A stretch of 64,000 nucleotides of DNA, from contig NZ_VCNL01000002.1 in assembly GCF_007671685.1 (NCBI RefSeq), forward strand, positions 682,001-746,000, in the 5' to 3' direction. This DNA is from Halorubrum salsamenti. Lineage in GTDB: Archaea > Halobacteriota > Halobacteria > Halobacteriales > Haloferacaceae. The translations under genes and the position numbers were made by a program. Numbering within the stretch: position 1 is the first letter of the stretch; every line of letters begins with the position of its first letter. The notes under the pieces are model-generated. The model was given only the letters and a program-made list of their open reading frames with translations, had not been told where the DNA came from and searched no databases. Positions 51,051 through 59,446 of the stretch are shown one piece after another.

Positions 51051-51278
51051 GTGGAGAGAAACGTATTCACGTATCTGAAAGGAATCGGGTTGGTTCTCGC
51101 TCTGTTTTTCGCCCTCTATCCGGCGCTCCTCCTCGTTCAGGTACTAACGAACACGGTTACGGAGTCCACCGGCCAAATAGCGGTTCTCTTGGTCCTGTCC
51201 GGTATCGCGTGGGGTTGGATACTTCGTCTCTATCGTGCGTATCGTTCCGTCGGACTGTCGATGAAAGCCTCCGAATAG
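51051..51278 (+). CDS. Small two-helix membrane protein
   Basis: 75 residues from GTG 51051 (VERNVFTYLKGIGLVLALFFALYPALLLVQVL). Two helices: GIGLVLALFFALYPALLLVQVL and IAVLLVLSGIAWGWILRLYRAY. The start is set by an AT-rich TATA-like AAAGATACTTA at 51017-51027, about 28 bases upstream. The much longer open frame through this point (to 49995) is antisense to other genes and not real. Codons are less GC-rich than the surroundings, suggesting recent arrival. No family recognised. Confidence 0.7.
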   Translation: MERNVFTYLKGIGLVLALFFALYPALLLVQVLTNTVTESTGQIAVLLVLSGIAWGWILRLYRAYRSVGLSMKASE

Positions 51279-51300
51279 TCGTCTCGGTACGTACGGTCCG

Positions 51301-51852
51301 TCAGTGGAAGCCGCGGTCCACGTCGTCCTCGTCGATCAGGTCTTCGAGCTCGGAAGAGAGGAGCTCCTCGGCCTCCTCGAAGGTGCCCGAGAGTTCGTCG
51401 AGCTCGTCCGGGCGCCCGTCGAACTCGTAGTCCATCGGGCCGAACGCCGGCGAGTCGATCGCCTCCATCACGTCCTCGAACAGGTGGTCCGGATCCGTGG
51501 GCGCCTCCGCGTGGACCTTCAGCGTCTCGCGCAGCCGGGTCGCGACGTCCTCGGCCTGCTCCTCGTCCTCGGGCGGCGACTGCACCGCGAACCGCCCGGC
51601 CGACTCCTCGTCCGGGAGCAGGGGGTCGAGTTCGTCGTCGACGCTGCGGGCGATCTTCGCGCCCACGCCGCGGAGGTCTCGGGGGTTCTTCGCGTACGTC
51701 TTCAGGTGATAGACGCCGACGCTCGGGTGACCGAAGTAGAGGTCCTCGCCGAGTCCCTCGCGTCTGGAGCCGGCGACCGCACGCCAGCCGTCGGGGTCGG
51801 TCGAGTCGCTCGCGACGTCGGCGAGGATGTCGTCCCAGTCTCGCACGCGCAT
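51301..51852 (-). CDS. Conserved haloarchaeal acidic protein
   Basis: 183 residues. Very acidic C-terminal half (EEAEELLSSELEDLIDEDDVD) and a compact N-terminal part with GLGEDLYFGHPSVGVYHLKTYAKNPRDLRGVGAKIARSVDDEL, the best-conserved-looking segment. No motif known to me. A CTTATAAG box at 51864-51871 lies so close that the true start may be GTG 51846, two codons inside. Function unknown; a family of uncharacterised haloarchaeal proteins has this look. Confidence 0.72.
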   Translation of the reverse strand: MRVRDWDDILADVASDSTDPDGWRAVAGSRREGLGEDLYFGHPSVGVYHLKTYAKNPRDLRGVGAKIARSVDDELDPLLPDEESAGRFAVQSPPEDEEQAEDVATRLRETLKVHAEAPTDPDHLFEDVMEAIDSPAFGPMDYEFDGRPDELDELSGTFEEAEELLSSELEDLIDEDDVDRGFH

Positions 51853-51863
51853 GTCGGCGTATC

Positions 51864-51871
51864 CTTATAAG
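51864..51871 (-). promoter_or_regulatory. Palindromic TATA box CTTATAAG
   Basis: The same 8-base palindrome used twice at 52305-52332 is found 16 bases before ATG 51852. The short distance suggests transcription starts at or inside the annotated first codons. Confidence 0.5.
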
Positions 51872-51938
51872 TGAGCGCGCTTGAGCGTGTCGGTCTCGGC
51901 GGATCGGCTCCGCGTCGATCGCGGCTGGACCGCCCGGT

Positions 51939-52283
51939 CTAGTCGCTCGCGCGCCGATACCCCATCCGCGCGAGCAGCGCCGTCCCGGCGACGAGGAAGA
52001 CGACGGAGAAGGGCGTGACGGCGCCGACCGCGACGTCGACGACCCCCCAGAGCACGAGCCCGGCGTACAGCGCGGTCCGGAACCGGTCCGTGTCGAACCC
52101 CTCGACGGCGACGCCCCAGACGACCAGCACCGCGATGTAGCCGTTGACGACGACGTCGCCGAGGGCGGCGATCCCCTGCGTCTCCAGTCGGGCGTAGCCG
52201 CTGACCGCGGACAGCGCCGCCAGCGAGAGGACGAAGACGACGACCGCGGGGCGTCCGTAGCGGTAGAGGGTCGAGTCGCTCAT
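51939..52283 (-). CDS. Hypothetical four-helix membrane protein
   Basis: 114 residues, start ATG 52283. Helices AVVVFVLSLAALSAVSGYA, VVVNGYIAVLVVWGVAVEG, TALYAGLVLWGVVDVAVGAV and PFSVVFLVAGTALLARMGY. No conserved polar motif. Divergent from the nuclease-helicase and controlled from the tandem promoter repeat; the TATA centre is 25 bases before its ATG, i.e. leaderless. Confidence 0.75.
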   Translation of the reverse strand: MSDSTLYRYGRPAVVVFVLSLAALSAVSGYARLETQGIAALGDVVVNGYIAVLVVWGVAVEGFDTDRFRTALYAGLVLWGVVDVAVGAVTPFSVVFLVAGTALLARMGYRRASD

Positions 52284-52291
52284 GTCCGACC

Positions 52292-52331
52292 GTTCGAGCG
52301 TGCGCTTATAAGTTCGAGCGTGCGCTTATAA
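52292..52331. promoter_or_regulatory. Tandem 20-bp repeat carrying two palindromic TATA boxes
   Basis: GTTCGAGCGTGCGCTTATAA stands twice head to tail (52292-52311 and 52312-52331). Each copy, together with the next base, contains the palindrome CTTATAAG (52305-52312 and 52325-52332). The left box is placed for the minus-strand membrane protein, the right one for the plus-strand nuclease-helicase, so the duplication provides each divergent gene with its own core promoter. The flanking GAGCG..CGC part may bind a factor. Confidence 0.75.
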
Positions 52332-52386
52332 GTGGCTACGGGCGCGGTTGATCCCCCACCGACAGCGTTTTTCGAGGGCGCCGCCG

Positions 52387-55092
52387 ATGACGGCCGTGAA
52401 CGTTCGGGGGCCGATCCTCTCCGTCGGGGAGGCGCGGACGGTGTCGACGTCGTACGGCGATCGCGAGCTCCGCGAGCTCCGGATCCGCCCCGACCGCGGC
52501 GCGGGCGACGCGGTCGACGTGACGCTGTGGGGGAAGTGGACCGAGACCGCCGAGCACGCCGAGCCGGGCATGGAGCTGCTCGTCACCGACGCCGAGGAGG
52601 ACGGGTTCGGCGGCGAGACGGGGTACGCCACCACCGGCGACTCGTGGGTCGTACTCGAACCCGACTTCCTCGTCGACGTGACCGGGATCCGCTCGTGGGT
52701 GCAGTGCCCGCGGATGTACTATTTAAATAAGCTCTCCGGCATCCCGCTCAACTACCCCGTGGTCAAGGGGACCGTCGTCCACGAGGTGTTCGGCGACCTG
52801 CTCCGCGGGATGGAGTTAGAGGAGTCCGTCGCCGACCGCGTCGAGGAGGCCGGGCTCGAACTCGGCCTGCTGGGGTACGAGCCCGAGGAGGTCGCCGACG
52901 AGGTGCGCCGCAACGCGGCCGCGATCGAGGGGTGGCTCTCGCAGGGGACCCTGACCGATGAGGACACGTGGCGGTCGGAGTTCACCCTCATCTCCCCGAC
53001 GTTCGGCCTGAAGGGGCGCGCCGACGCGCTCCGGCGCGGGACCCCCGTCGAGCTGAAGACCGGGAAGAACACCAAGCGGGAGCCGCGCTTCCACGACAAG
53101 ATCCAGGCGGCCTGCTACGCGCTCATGCTCGACGAGCGCGGCGTCGACCCCGACATCGGAACCCTCCTCTACACGAAGAACACCGCCTTGGACCGCAACG
53201 AGGAGTCGGGCGACCTGGCGCCCGCCAAGGAGTTCTCGGTGGGTCGGGGGTTACTGGAGTTCGTCGTCCGCGAGCGCAACGCCCTCGCGGCGATGGAGTG
53301 GCGCGCGCTCGACGACCCCGGCGAGCGCCCGACCGTCCCGACGGGGTACGAGGCCGACGCGAAGTGCGAGTACTGCTTCGAACAGGACACCTGCATGGTC
53401 GTCTCCGGCCGCCTCGATCAGGAGTCGAAGGCGGGGTCGGTGGGGACGCCGGTCCCCGACGAGGAGCGCGACTACTTCGACCGGTTCTACGTCGCCCTCG
53501 AGGAGGAGCGCCGCGAGACCCACGCCGAGTACCGGAAGCTGTGGGAGCAGACCCCCGCGGAGCGCGCTGCCGACGACCGCGCGCTGATCGACCTGGAGCC
53601 GGTCTCGCAGACGGAGATCGACGACGCCCGCTGGGAGCTCCGCGCTCGCAAGCCGGACGACGCCGTCTCCAAGCTCCGCGAGGGCGACGTGGCGCTCGCG
53701 AGCGACGGCGACCCCGTGAGCGGCCACGGCGAACTCGGTCGCATCACCGCGCTCGACGGCGAGGAGGTCGTCGTCGAGACCGACGAGCCGGTCGAGCTCC
53801 GGCGGCTCGACGTGTACCCCTCGGAGATCTCCGTCGACCGCTCGCTCACCGCGCTCCACGACGCGATCTTAAAAGGGAGCGAGGCGCGCAAGGACGTGCT
53901 GTTCGGGCGACGCGAGCCCGAGTTTCGTGATTCCTCCGACCGCCCCGCCGACGCCCCCGACGCCTACATCGGCAACAACGCGGCCCAGAACGACGCCGTC
54001 GAACTCGCCGTCGACGCCGAGGACTGCGCGCTGATCCACGGGCCGCCGGGCACCGGGAAGACGTACACCATCGCCCGGACGATCCGCGCCTTGGTCGAAG
54101 AAGGGAACCGGGTGCTGCTCTCGGCGTTCACCAATCGCGCGGTCGACAACGCCCTCGAAGCGCTCCGCGATCAGGACTTTGAGAACGTGCTCCGCGTCGG
54201 GACCGAGACCGGCGTCCGCGGCGACATGCAGGACGTGCGGCTCGTCCAGCGCGGCGACCCCAACGCGAAGGCCGCCGAACTGCGGGACGCGCCGGTCGTC
54301 GCCGCCACCACCGCGGCCTGCGGCTCCCGCGTCCTCCGCGAGTGCGAGTTCGACGTGGCCTTGGTCGACGAGGCCTCACAGCTCACGGAGCCGGGCACCC
54401 ACGCCGCGATCAACCGCGCGGACCGGTTCGTGCTGGTAGGCGACCACGAGCAGCTCCCGCCGGTCGTGCGCGCGGAGAACGACCTCCAGACCTCGCTGTT
54501 CCAGCGACTCATCGAGGAGTACCCCGACGCGAGCGTCATGCTCGACCGCCAGTACCGGATGAGCCAGCGCATTCAGGCGTTCGCCTCCGCGGAGTTCTAC
54601 GACGGCGCGCTCCGCCCGGCGACCCCTGAGGTGGCGGGACAGACCCTCCGCGACCTCGGCGTCGATCCCGCCGACCTCCCCGACGGGCTCGCGGGCGGCG
54701 TCGACTTCGTCGATCCGGACGGGAGCCGCGACGGCAACCGGAACGTCCGTGAGGCCGAGCGCGTCGCGGAGGTCGTCGACGCCTACGTCGCGGCCGGCGT
54801 CGATCCGGACGACATCGGCGTGATCGCCCCGTTCCGCGCGCAGGTCGCCGAGATCGGCCGGCGGACCGCCGTCACCGTCGACACGGTCGACCGCTTCCAG
54901 GGCTCCTCGAAGGAGGTGATCGTCGTCTCGCTGGTCGCGACCGGCGACCTCGACGGGCCGATATTTGAGGACCACCGCCGGATGAACGTCGCGCTCACGC
55001 GGGCGAAAAAGCAGCTGACGCTGGTCGGCGACGCCGACGCGCTCGGCTCCGACCCCTTCTACGGGCGGATGCTCGACTGGGCGCGGCGGTGA
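52387..55092 (+). CDS. Dna2/Cas4-like nuclease fused to SF1 helicase
   Basis: 901 residues from ATG 52387. After an OB-like start (about 1-95) comes a Cas4/RecB-type nuclease: Cys107 (QCPRMYY), His132, Asp212 (GRAD), Glu221-x-Lys223 (ELK), Gln239-x3-Tyr243 and a Cys trio at 326, 329, 335, together giving a nuclease core plus a four-Cys Fe-S site like Dna2. The SF1B helicase follows: Walker A GPPGTGKT at 551-558, DEAS at 660-663, QYRMS (motif III/IV region), VDRFQGSSKEVIVVS (motif V) and NVALTRAKKQLTLVG (motif VI). Expected to unwind and cut DNA flaps in replication or end repair; role in vivo not proven here. Confidence 0.93.
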   Translation: MTAVNVRGPILSVGEARTVSTSYGDRELRELRIRPDRGAGDAVDVTLWGKWTETAEHAEPGMELLVTDAEEDGFGGETGYATTGDSWVVLEPDFLVDVTGIRSWVQCPRMYYLNKLSGIPLNYPVVKGTVVHEVFGDLLRGMELEESVADRVEEAGLELGLLGYEPEEVADEVRRNAAAIEGWLSQGTLTDEDTWRSEFTLISPTFGLKGRADALRRGTPVELKTGKNTKREPRFHDKIQAACYALMLDERGVDPDIGTLLYTKNTALDRNEESGDLAPAKEFSVGRGLLEFVVRERNALAAMEWRALDDPGERPTVPTGYEADAKCEYCFEQDTCMVVSGRLDQESKAGSVGTPVPDEERDYFDRFYVALEEERRETHAEYRKLWEQTPAERAADDRALIDLEPVSQTEIDDARWELRARKPDDAVSKLREGDVALASDGDPVSGHGELGRITALDGEEVVVETDEPVELRRLDVYPSEISVDRSLTALHDAILKGSEARKDVLFGRREPEFRDSSDRPADAPDAYIGNNAAQNDAVELAVDAEDCALIHGPPGTGKTYTIARTIRALVEEGNRVLLSAFTNRAVDNALEALRDQDFENVLRVGTETGVRGDMQDVRLVQRGDPNAKAAELRDAPVVAATTAACGSRVLRECEFDVALVDEASQLTEPGTHAAINRADRFVLVGDHEQLPPVVRAENDLQTSLFQRLIEEYPDASVMLDRQYRMSQRIQAFASAEFYDGALRPATPEVAGQTLRDLGVDPADLPDGLAGGVDFVDPDGSRDGNRNVREAERVAEVVDAYVAAGVDPDDIGVIAPFRAQVAEIGRRTAVTVDTVDRFQGSSKEVIVVSLVATGDLDGPIFEDHRRMNVALTRAKKQLTLVGDADALGSDPFYGRMLDWARR

Positions 55093-55148
55093 GGCCCGCG
55101 GCGGACGGCGGTGAGGCCCGCGGCGGACGGCGGTGAGGCCCGCGGCGG
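55084..55148 (+). repeat. Three tandem 22-bp repeats at the helicase stop
   Basis: CGGCGGTGAGGCCCGCGGCG plus GA is repeated at 55084, 55106 and 55128 (the last copy loses its end). The first copy contains the helicase stop codon TGA. The period of 22 is not a multiple of three, so gain or loss of copies would not add protein here. Possibly slippage. Confidence 0.85.
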
Positions 55149-55169
55149 CTCGCTCGTTCTCGTTCGGGC

Positions 55170-55886
55170 CTATTCCCCGTCCGCTTCGGGGTCCGCCTCG
55201 GTGACGATCCCCGGCTCCTTGCTCGCGATGACGACCATCCGGTCGGTGAGGTCCTCGATCGTGTTCGCGAGCTCGTCCAACAGGATCGCGAGCTCCCGGT
55301 AGACGAGCGGCTGGTCGACCGCGTCGTCGGCGAAGGCGGTCGCGATGGCGTCGTTGCGGAGCTCGTCGCACTCGCTTTCGAGGCCGCGGATCGCCTCGAT
55401 TCCCTCGGTGAGCGTCTCGGTGGTGTCGCTCCGAGCGAGCCCGCGGACGAACCCCTCGACGACGTCCCCGAGAACGGTCACCATCTCGACGATCCGACCG
55501 GCCATCTCCCGCATGTCGCGGAAGGAGTCGCCGTCGGCGTCGGGCCGCATCATGACCACCTCCCGGACGATCCGCTCGGTGTGGTTCGCGACCACGTCGA
55601 GCTCCTTGTAGAAGTCGAGCAATGCGGACTCGTTGAAGTTGATCCGGGTGTTTAACAGTCCGATGTCGTCCGGGCCGGCGTTGGTGATGGTCCCTGTGAT
55701 CTCTCGGACCAGCCCGTCGCACTCGCTCTCGATCGCGGCGATTTCGTCGACCGTCTCGCGGTACGGGCCGTCGCTCGCGTACTCGTCGAGGGCACGCGGG
55801 AGGAGGGCGACGCAGTCGTCGATCCGATCGAGGTACGCGGCGGTCTGGGACTCGAGCCGTTCGCCGAAGTCGGCGTCGGTGGGCAT
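55170..55886 (-). CDS. PhoU-like phosphate transport regulator (DUF47)
   Basis: 238 residues from ATG 55886. All-helical, DUF47/TIGR00153 type: LESQTAAYLDRIDDCVALLPRALDEYASD, AIESECDGLVREITGTITNAG, DIGLLNTRINFNESALLDFYKELDVVANHTERIVREVVMMRP and the second bundle LESECDELRNDAIATAFAD. Usually found next to Pit-type phosphate transporters; none is adjacent here. The Glu/Asp-rich loops could bind metal clusters, as in PhoU. Confidence 0.9.
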   Translation of the reverse strand: MPTDADFGERLESQTAAYLDRIDDCVALLPRALDEYASDGPYRETVDEIAAIESECDGLVREITGTITNAGPDDIGLLNTRINFNESALLDFYKELDVVANHTERIVREVVMMRPDADGDSFRDMREMAGRIVEMVTVLGDVVEGFVRGLARSDTTETLTEGIEAIRGLESECDELRNDAIATAFADDAVDQPLVYRELAILLDELANTIEDLTDRMVVIASKEPGIVTEADPEADGE

Positions 55887-55963
55887 GTCACGACCCACGA
55901 ACGTCGGGGCTAAAGAGGTTCCCTCGCGTTTCGTCGATCGTGAGGGTTCCGACCGGCTTCGCC

Positions 55964-57040
55964 CTACAAGCCGTCGGCCGCGTCGAGCGCCGCCTCGATG
56001 TCGGGAACGTCGAACCACTCCCGGTCGGTGTACGCGTTCGTCCCGGCCGCGTACAGCTCGGAGACCGCGTCGACGACCGCCGGGGGGAGCGGCTCGGGGT
56101 CGCGCTCGCAGAGCTCGCGCCAGTCGTCGATGTCGCGGCCCTCGACCGCCGCCTTCGCCTCCTTGACGGCCTCGACCCACGCGGGGTCGTTCGCCTTGTA
56201 CCACTGGCGGACGACCTCCTTCGAGATCCCGCGCCCGCCGTACGAGAAGCGGTTCTCGTCGAAGGTGCCGACCACGTCGGCGACGCGGAGCTCGCCGTCG
56301 GCGTACAGGCACTCGATCTTCCCGTCCTCGTGGACGAACCCGGCCGCCTCGGCGCGCTCGGTGACGATCCGATTCACGTCGCGCGCGAGCGATTCGAGGG
56401 CGTCGACGTCGGCGACGCCCGCGATCCGGTCGGCCTCGGCGCGGGTCAGATAGCGGTCCTGCTGCTCGTACTTCGTCGAGAACTCCACGACCGGCTCGGG
56501 GAGGTCGACCGGCCCGTCGGGCCAGGCGTCGGCGTCGATATCGGGGTCCGCGTCGAGCCCGAAGTCGGCGGGCTCCCGGCGCCGCCGGAGGCTGGACCCC
56601 ACCGGGACCCGGTTGCGGAAGACGACCTCCAGCGGGACGAGGTAGTTCTCGCCGCCCGCGGCGTGGAAGGCGTCGTAGTCGTAGCCCGCGTCGGGGCCTT
56701 TATAAGGGAGATCGGGGACCTGCGTCAGGTCGATCGCCATCTCCGTCGGCGGGGCGGTCGCGTCGGCGAGGGGGACGACCTCCGGCTCTCCCTCCCCGTC
56801 CGCGTCGGCGTCTCGGCCGGGGTCCGCGACGCCTCGGTAGTGAGTCGGGACTCCCTCGGCCTCCAGCAGTTCGAAGTTGAACGCGCCCATCGCACAGAGG
56901 CTCGCGCCCTTGCGCGGGATCGCGTCCGGCATCTGCCCCCAGTCGAACACCGAGTAGGCGTCCGTGAAGACGAACCGACCGCGGCCGAGCGAGTCGGCGG
57001 TGGCGGGCTCGTCGACGCGGAACTCCTTGACGCTCGTCAT
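55964..57040 (-). CDS. purC: Phosphoribosylaminoimidazole-succinocarboxamide synthase
   Basis: Joins CAIR with aspartate to SAICAR in purine synthesis. 358 residues: [56 protein letters not shown] (substrate/ATP region), [37 protein letters not shown] and [47 protein letters not shown]. This long haloarchaeal form exceeds the bacterial 240 residues by C-terminal additions. Starts at ATG 57040; convergent with the DUF47 gene is not the case, both run on the minus strand with a 77-base gap. Confidence 0.92.
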   Translation of the reverse strand: MTSVKEFRVDEPATADSLGRGRFVFTDAYSVFDWGQMPDAIPRKGASLCAMGAFNFELLEAEGVPTHYRGVADPGRDADADGEGEPEVVPLADATAPPTEMAIDLTQVPDLPYKGPDAGYDYDAFHAAGGENYLVPLEVVFRNRVPVGSSLRRRREPADFGLDADPDIDADAWPDGPVDLPEPVVEFSTKYEQQDRYLTRAEADRIAGVADVDALESLARDVNRIVTERAEAAGFVHEDGKIECLYADGELRVADVVGTFDENRFSYGGRGISKEVVRQWYKANDPAWVEAVKEAKAAVEGRDIDDWRELCERDPEPLPPAVVDAVSELYAAGTNAYTDREWFDVPDIEAALDAADGL

Positions 57041-57210
57041 ACCTCACCCGGCGACCGCCTCCCCCATGAATCTTTCACTTACGTGGTCACCTCTCGTCCA
57101 TGTCTCGGTGAACGATCCATAACCGTGCGGTGTACGCGGCGAACCGCGAACGCCGGTCCCCGGCGAGTCCGCATCGAAAGGACCACGCCGCTCGCGGGCG
57201 CACCGCCGGT

Positions 57211-57828
57211 ATGCACGATGCGCGCGAGGTCGTCGTCCTCCGGTACGGTCACCGGCCGGGCCGCGACGACCGCATGACGACGCACGTCGGGCTCACGGCC
57301 CGAGCGCTCGGCGCCGACCGGGTGATCTTCCCCGACAACGCCGGGCAGTCGGCCGAGACGGTGCGGGACATCACCGACCGGTTCGGCGGCCCGTTCGCGG
57401 TCGAGCTCCGCGACGACCAGAAGGCGATCGTCCGGGACTTCGAGGGGGTCGTCGCGCACCTCACGATGTACGGCGAGCGCGTTCAGGACGTGGAGGAGGA
57501 CGTTCGCGAGGCGGTCGGACTCGGCGGCTCGGACGCGACCGACGGGGAGTCGACGCCCCGCGATCTCCTCGTCGTGGTCGGCGGCGAGAAGGTGCCGTGG
57601 GCGCTGTACGAACGCGCCGACTTCAACGTGGGCGTGACGAACCAGCCGCACTCCGAGGTCGCGGGGCTCGCGGTGTTCCTCGACCGACTGTTCGAGGGCG
57701 CGGAACTCGATCGCGAGTGGGAGAACGCCGACCGGCGGGTGATGCCGGAGGCGACCGGCAAGACGGTGATCGACGCCGGCGAGGGGCCCGCGGGCGACGA
57801 CAATTCCGAGACTGGCGACCGCGGCTGA
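57211..57828 (+). CDS. trm56: tRNA (cytidine(56)-2'-O)-methyltransferase
   Basis: 205 residues from ATG 57211. Archaea-specific SPOUT enzyme methylating C56 in the T loop. Conserved parts: VVVLRYGHRPGRDDRMTTHVGLTARALGADRVIF, VAHLTMYGERVQDV, LLVVVGGEKVPWALYERADFNVGVTNQPHSEVAGLAVFLDRLFEG, the last including the trefoil-knot SAM site. The final 40 residues are an acidic tail. The start is the first ATG in a conserved position; longer frames run over the purC promoter. Confidence 0.94.
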   Translation: MHDAREVVVLRYGHRPGRDDRMTTHVGLTARALGADRVIFPDNAGQSAETVRDITDRFGGPFAVELRDDQKAIVRDFEGVVAHLTMYGERVQDVEEDVREAVGLGGSDATDGESTPRDLLVVVGGEKVPWALYERADFNVGVTNQPHSEVAGLAVFLDRLFEGAELDREWENADRRVMPEATGKTVIDAGEGPAGDDNSETGDRG

Positions 57829-57896
57829 CTCATCCACTCGTCGCAATCACCGCCTCGATCCCCCGCCTCGATCCTCGCTTCGATCACCCGCCTCGA

Positions 57897-59372
57897 TCAC
57901 CGCTTCGGTTCCCGATCCGGTTCCCGATCGACGACCTCCGGCGTGCCGCTCAGGATACCGCGGAGCTGCGACATCGGCTCGCCGACGGTGATGCCGTGTT
58001 CCGTGATCCGAAACTCGCGGATCGTCCGCTCGAAGTCGCTCGTCCGCTTCTTGAGGACGCCGATCGCCTTCCGGAGCTCGCCCTCGACCTCCAGGTGCCG
58101 GAGGAAGACGATGTTGTCCGCGAGGTAGCTGATGTTCTCCATCGTCGCCTGGAACTCGCCCGTGACGTTCCGCGTCTCGTCGACGAAGAGCCCCGTCACG
58201 CCCTCGTTCTTGAGGTAGCGGCCGAGCGCGTGCATCTGCTGGAGCATCATTCCCTCGTCGCCGCGAAGCGTCAGCCGGTACCCGGAGATCCCGTCGACCA
58301 TGACGATGTCGGCGTCCCGCTCTTCCACCTCCTCGCGGACCATCCGCGCGAACTCCTGTGGCGACCGCTCTAACGCCTCCACCTCGTTCACTTGCAGGGT
58401 CCCTCTCTCCAGCATCTCGTCCACCGGGATGTTGACTGCGCGCGACCGGGTGAGGAACGTCTCCTTGTTCTCCTCGAACAGGTAGATGACGGAGCGTTCC
58501 CCTCGGCCCGCGGCCTCCTTCATGAACTGCGTGCTCAGGGTCGTCTTCCCCACCCCGGTCGGCCCGCTCACGACGGTGACGGTCCCGCGTTCGATCCCCC
58601 CGTGGAGCAGCTCGTCGAACTCCGGGATCCCCGAGGAGATCTGTTCGAACTCGGCGTCGTCGTCGCGCTGTCCGGGCTGGAGCGCGGGGTACACCTCTAT
58701 GCCCGAGTCGGTGACCCGGTAGGCGTGATCGCCGCTCTGCGTCGCCGAGCCGCGGAACTTCGGCACGCCGATCGTCTTGCCGTACTCCGCCGCGTCGAGC
58801 TGGATCGTCCCGTCCGTGATGAACTCGAGGTCGTCCGTCGGCAGCGACTCGGTGTTCTGGACGGTGAAAAGCACCGTCGTCTCCAGGCCTTTCAGGAAGC
58901 GCATGAATCCGACCACCTGCTTCCGGAACTGGTAGTCGTCGGACAACAGGAAGCGGAGCTGGGTCAGGGGATCGACGACGACGCGGTCCGGATCGGCCGC
59001 GGTCACGCCCTCGACGATCTGCTCGGTCAGCGATTCCCGCTCGACCTCGGAGGGCTCGAACACCTCGTACGACTCGTCTTCGACGAACACGTCCGCGCTC
59101 GGACTCAGGTCGAGGAACTCGATCGCGTCCGTGTCGAAGCCGAGCGCGGCCGCGTTCGCCTTCAGGTCGCGGGCGTCCTCTTCGAGGTTGATGAACAGCG
59201 CCGTCTCCCCCTCGTCGACGCCCTGCTGGAGGAAATGGAAGCTCAGGATCGTCTTCCCGCTACCGGCCTGCCCGCGGACCATGTAGCTACGCTTCGGGAC
59301 GAGTCCCCCCGACAGTATCTCGTCGAGTCCCGCCACGCCGGTCGACATTCGCCCGGGCAGTGGTGTTGACAT
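57897..59372 (-). CDS. KaiC-like double RecA-fold ATPase
   Basis: 491 residues. Two RecA-like domains, each with Walker A (GQAGSGKT at 34-41; GPTGVGKT) and Walker B (DRVVVDPLTQ; DIVMVDGIS), plus the clamp-like STGVAGLDEILSGGLVPKRSYMVRG start typical of KaiC. The true clock KaiC phosphorylation pair (Ser-Thr in the C-terminal domain) is not evident, so this is a KaiC relative as found in many haloarchaea, not proof of a clock. It is divergent from a LOV histidine kinase 74 bases away. ATG 59372 is the usual start (MSTPLPGRMSTGVAGLDE). Confidence 0.92.
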   Translation of the reverse strand: MSTPLPGRMSTGVAGLDEILSGGLVPKRSYMVRGQAGSGKTILSFHFLQQGVDEGETALFINLEEDARDLKANAAALGFDTDAIEFLDLSPSADVFVEDESYEVFEPSEVERESLTEQIVEGVTAADPDRVVVDPLTQLRFLLSDDYQFRKQVVGFMRFLKGLETTVLFTVQNTESLPTDDLEFITDGTIQLDAAEYGKTIGVPKFRGSATQSGDHAYRVTDSGIEVYPALQPGQRDDDAEFEQISSGIPEFDELLHGGIERGTVTVVSGPTGVGKTTLSTQFMKEAAGRGERSVIYLFEENKETFLTRSRAVNIPVDEMLERGTLQVNEVEALERSPQEFARMVREEVEERDADIVMVDGISGYRLTLRGDEGMMLQQMHALGRYLKNEGVTGLFVDETRNVTGEFQATMENISYLADNIVFLRHLEVEGELRKAIGVLKKRTSDFERTIREFRITEHGITVGEPMSQLRGILSGTPEVVDREPDREPKR

Positions 59373-59446
59373 CTTGTCGGTCCGTTCGGCGACCGATCAC
59401 ATAAATGGACAACTCTTAGTGGCTGTGCGGTCTTCCTCTACGAAAT

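Noticed and set aside
57835-57900. CGCCTCGATC-like repeats as a CRISPR or operator array
   Set aside because: Units are short, irregular and without spacers; they lie between two convergent stops and look like slippage.
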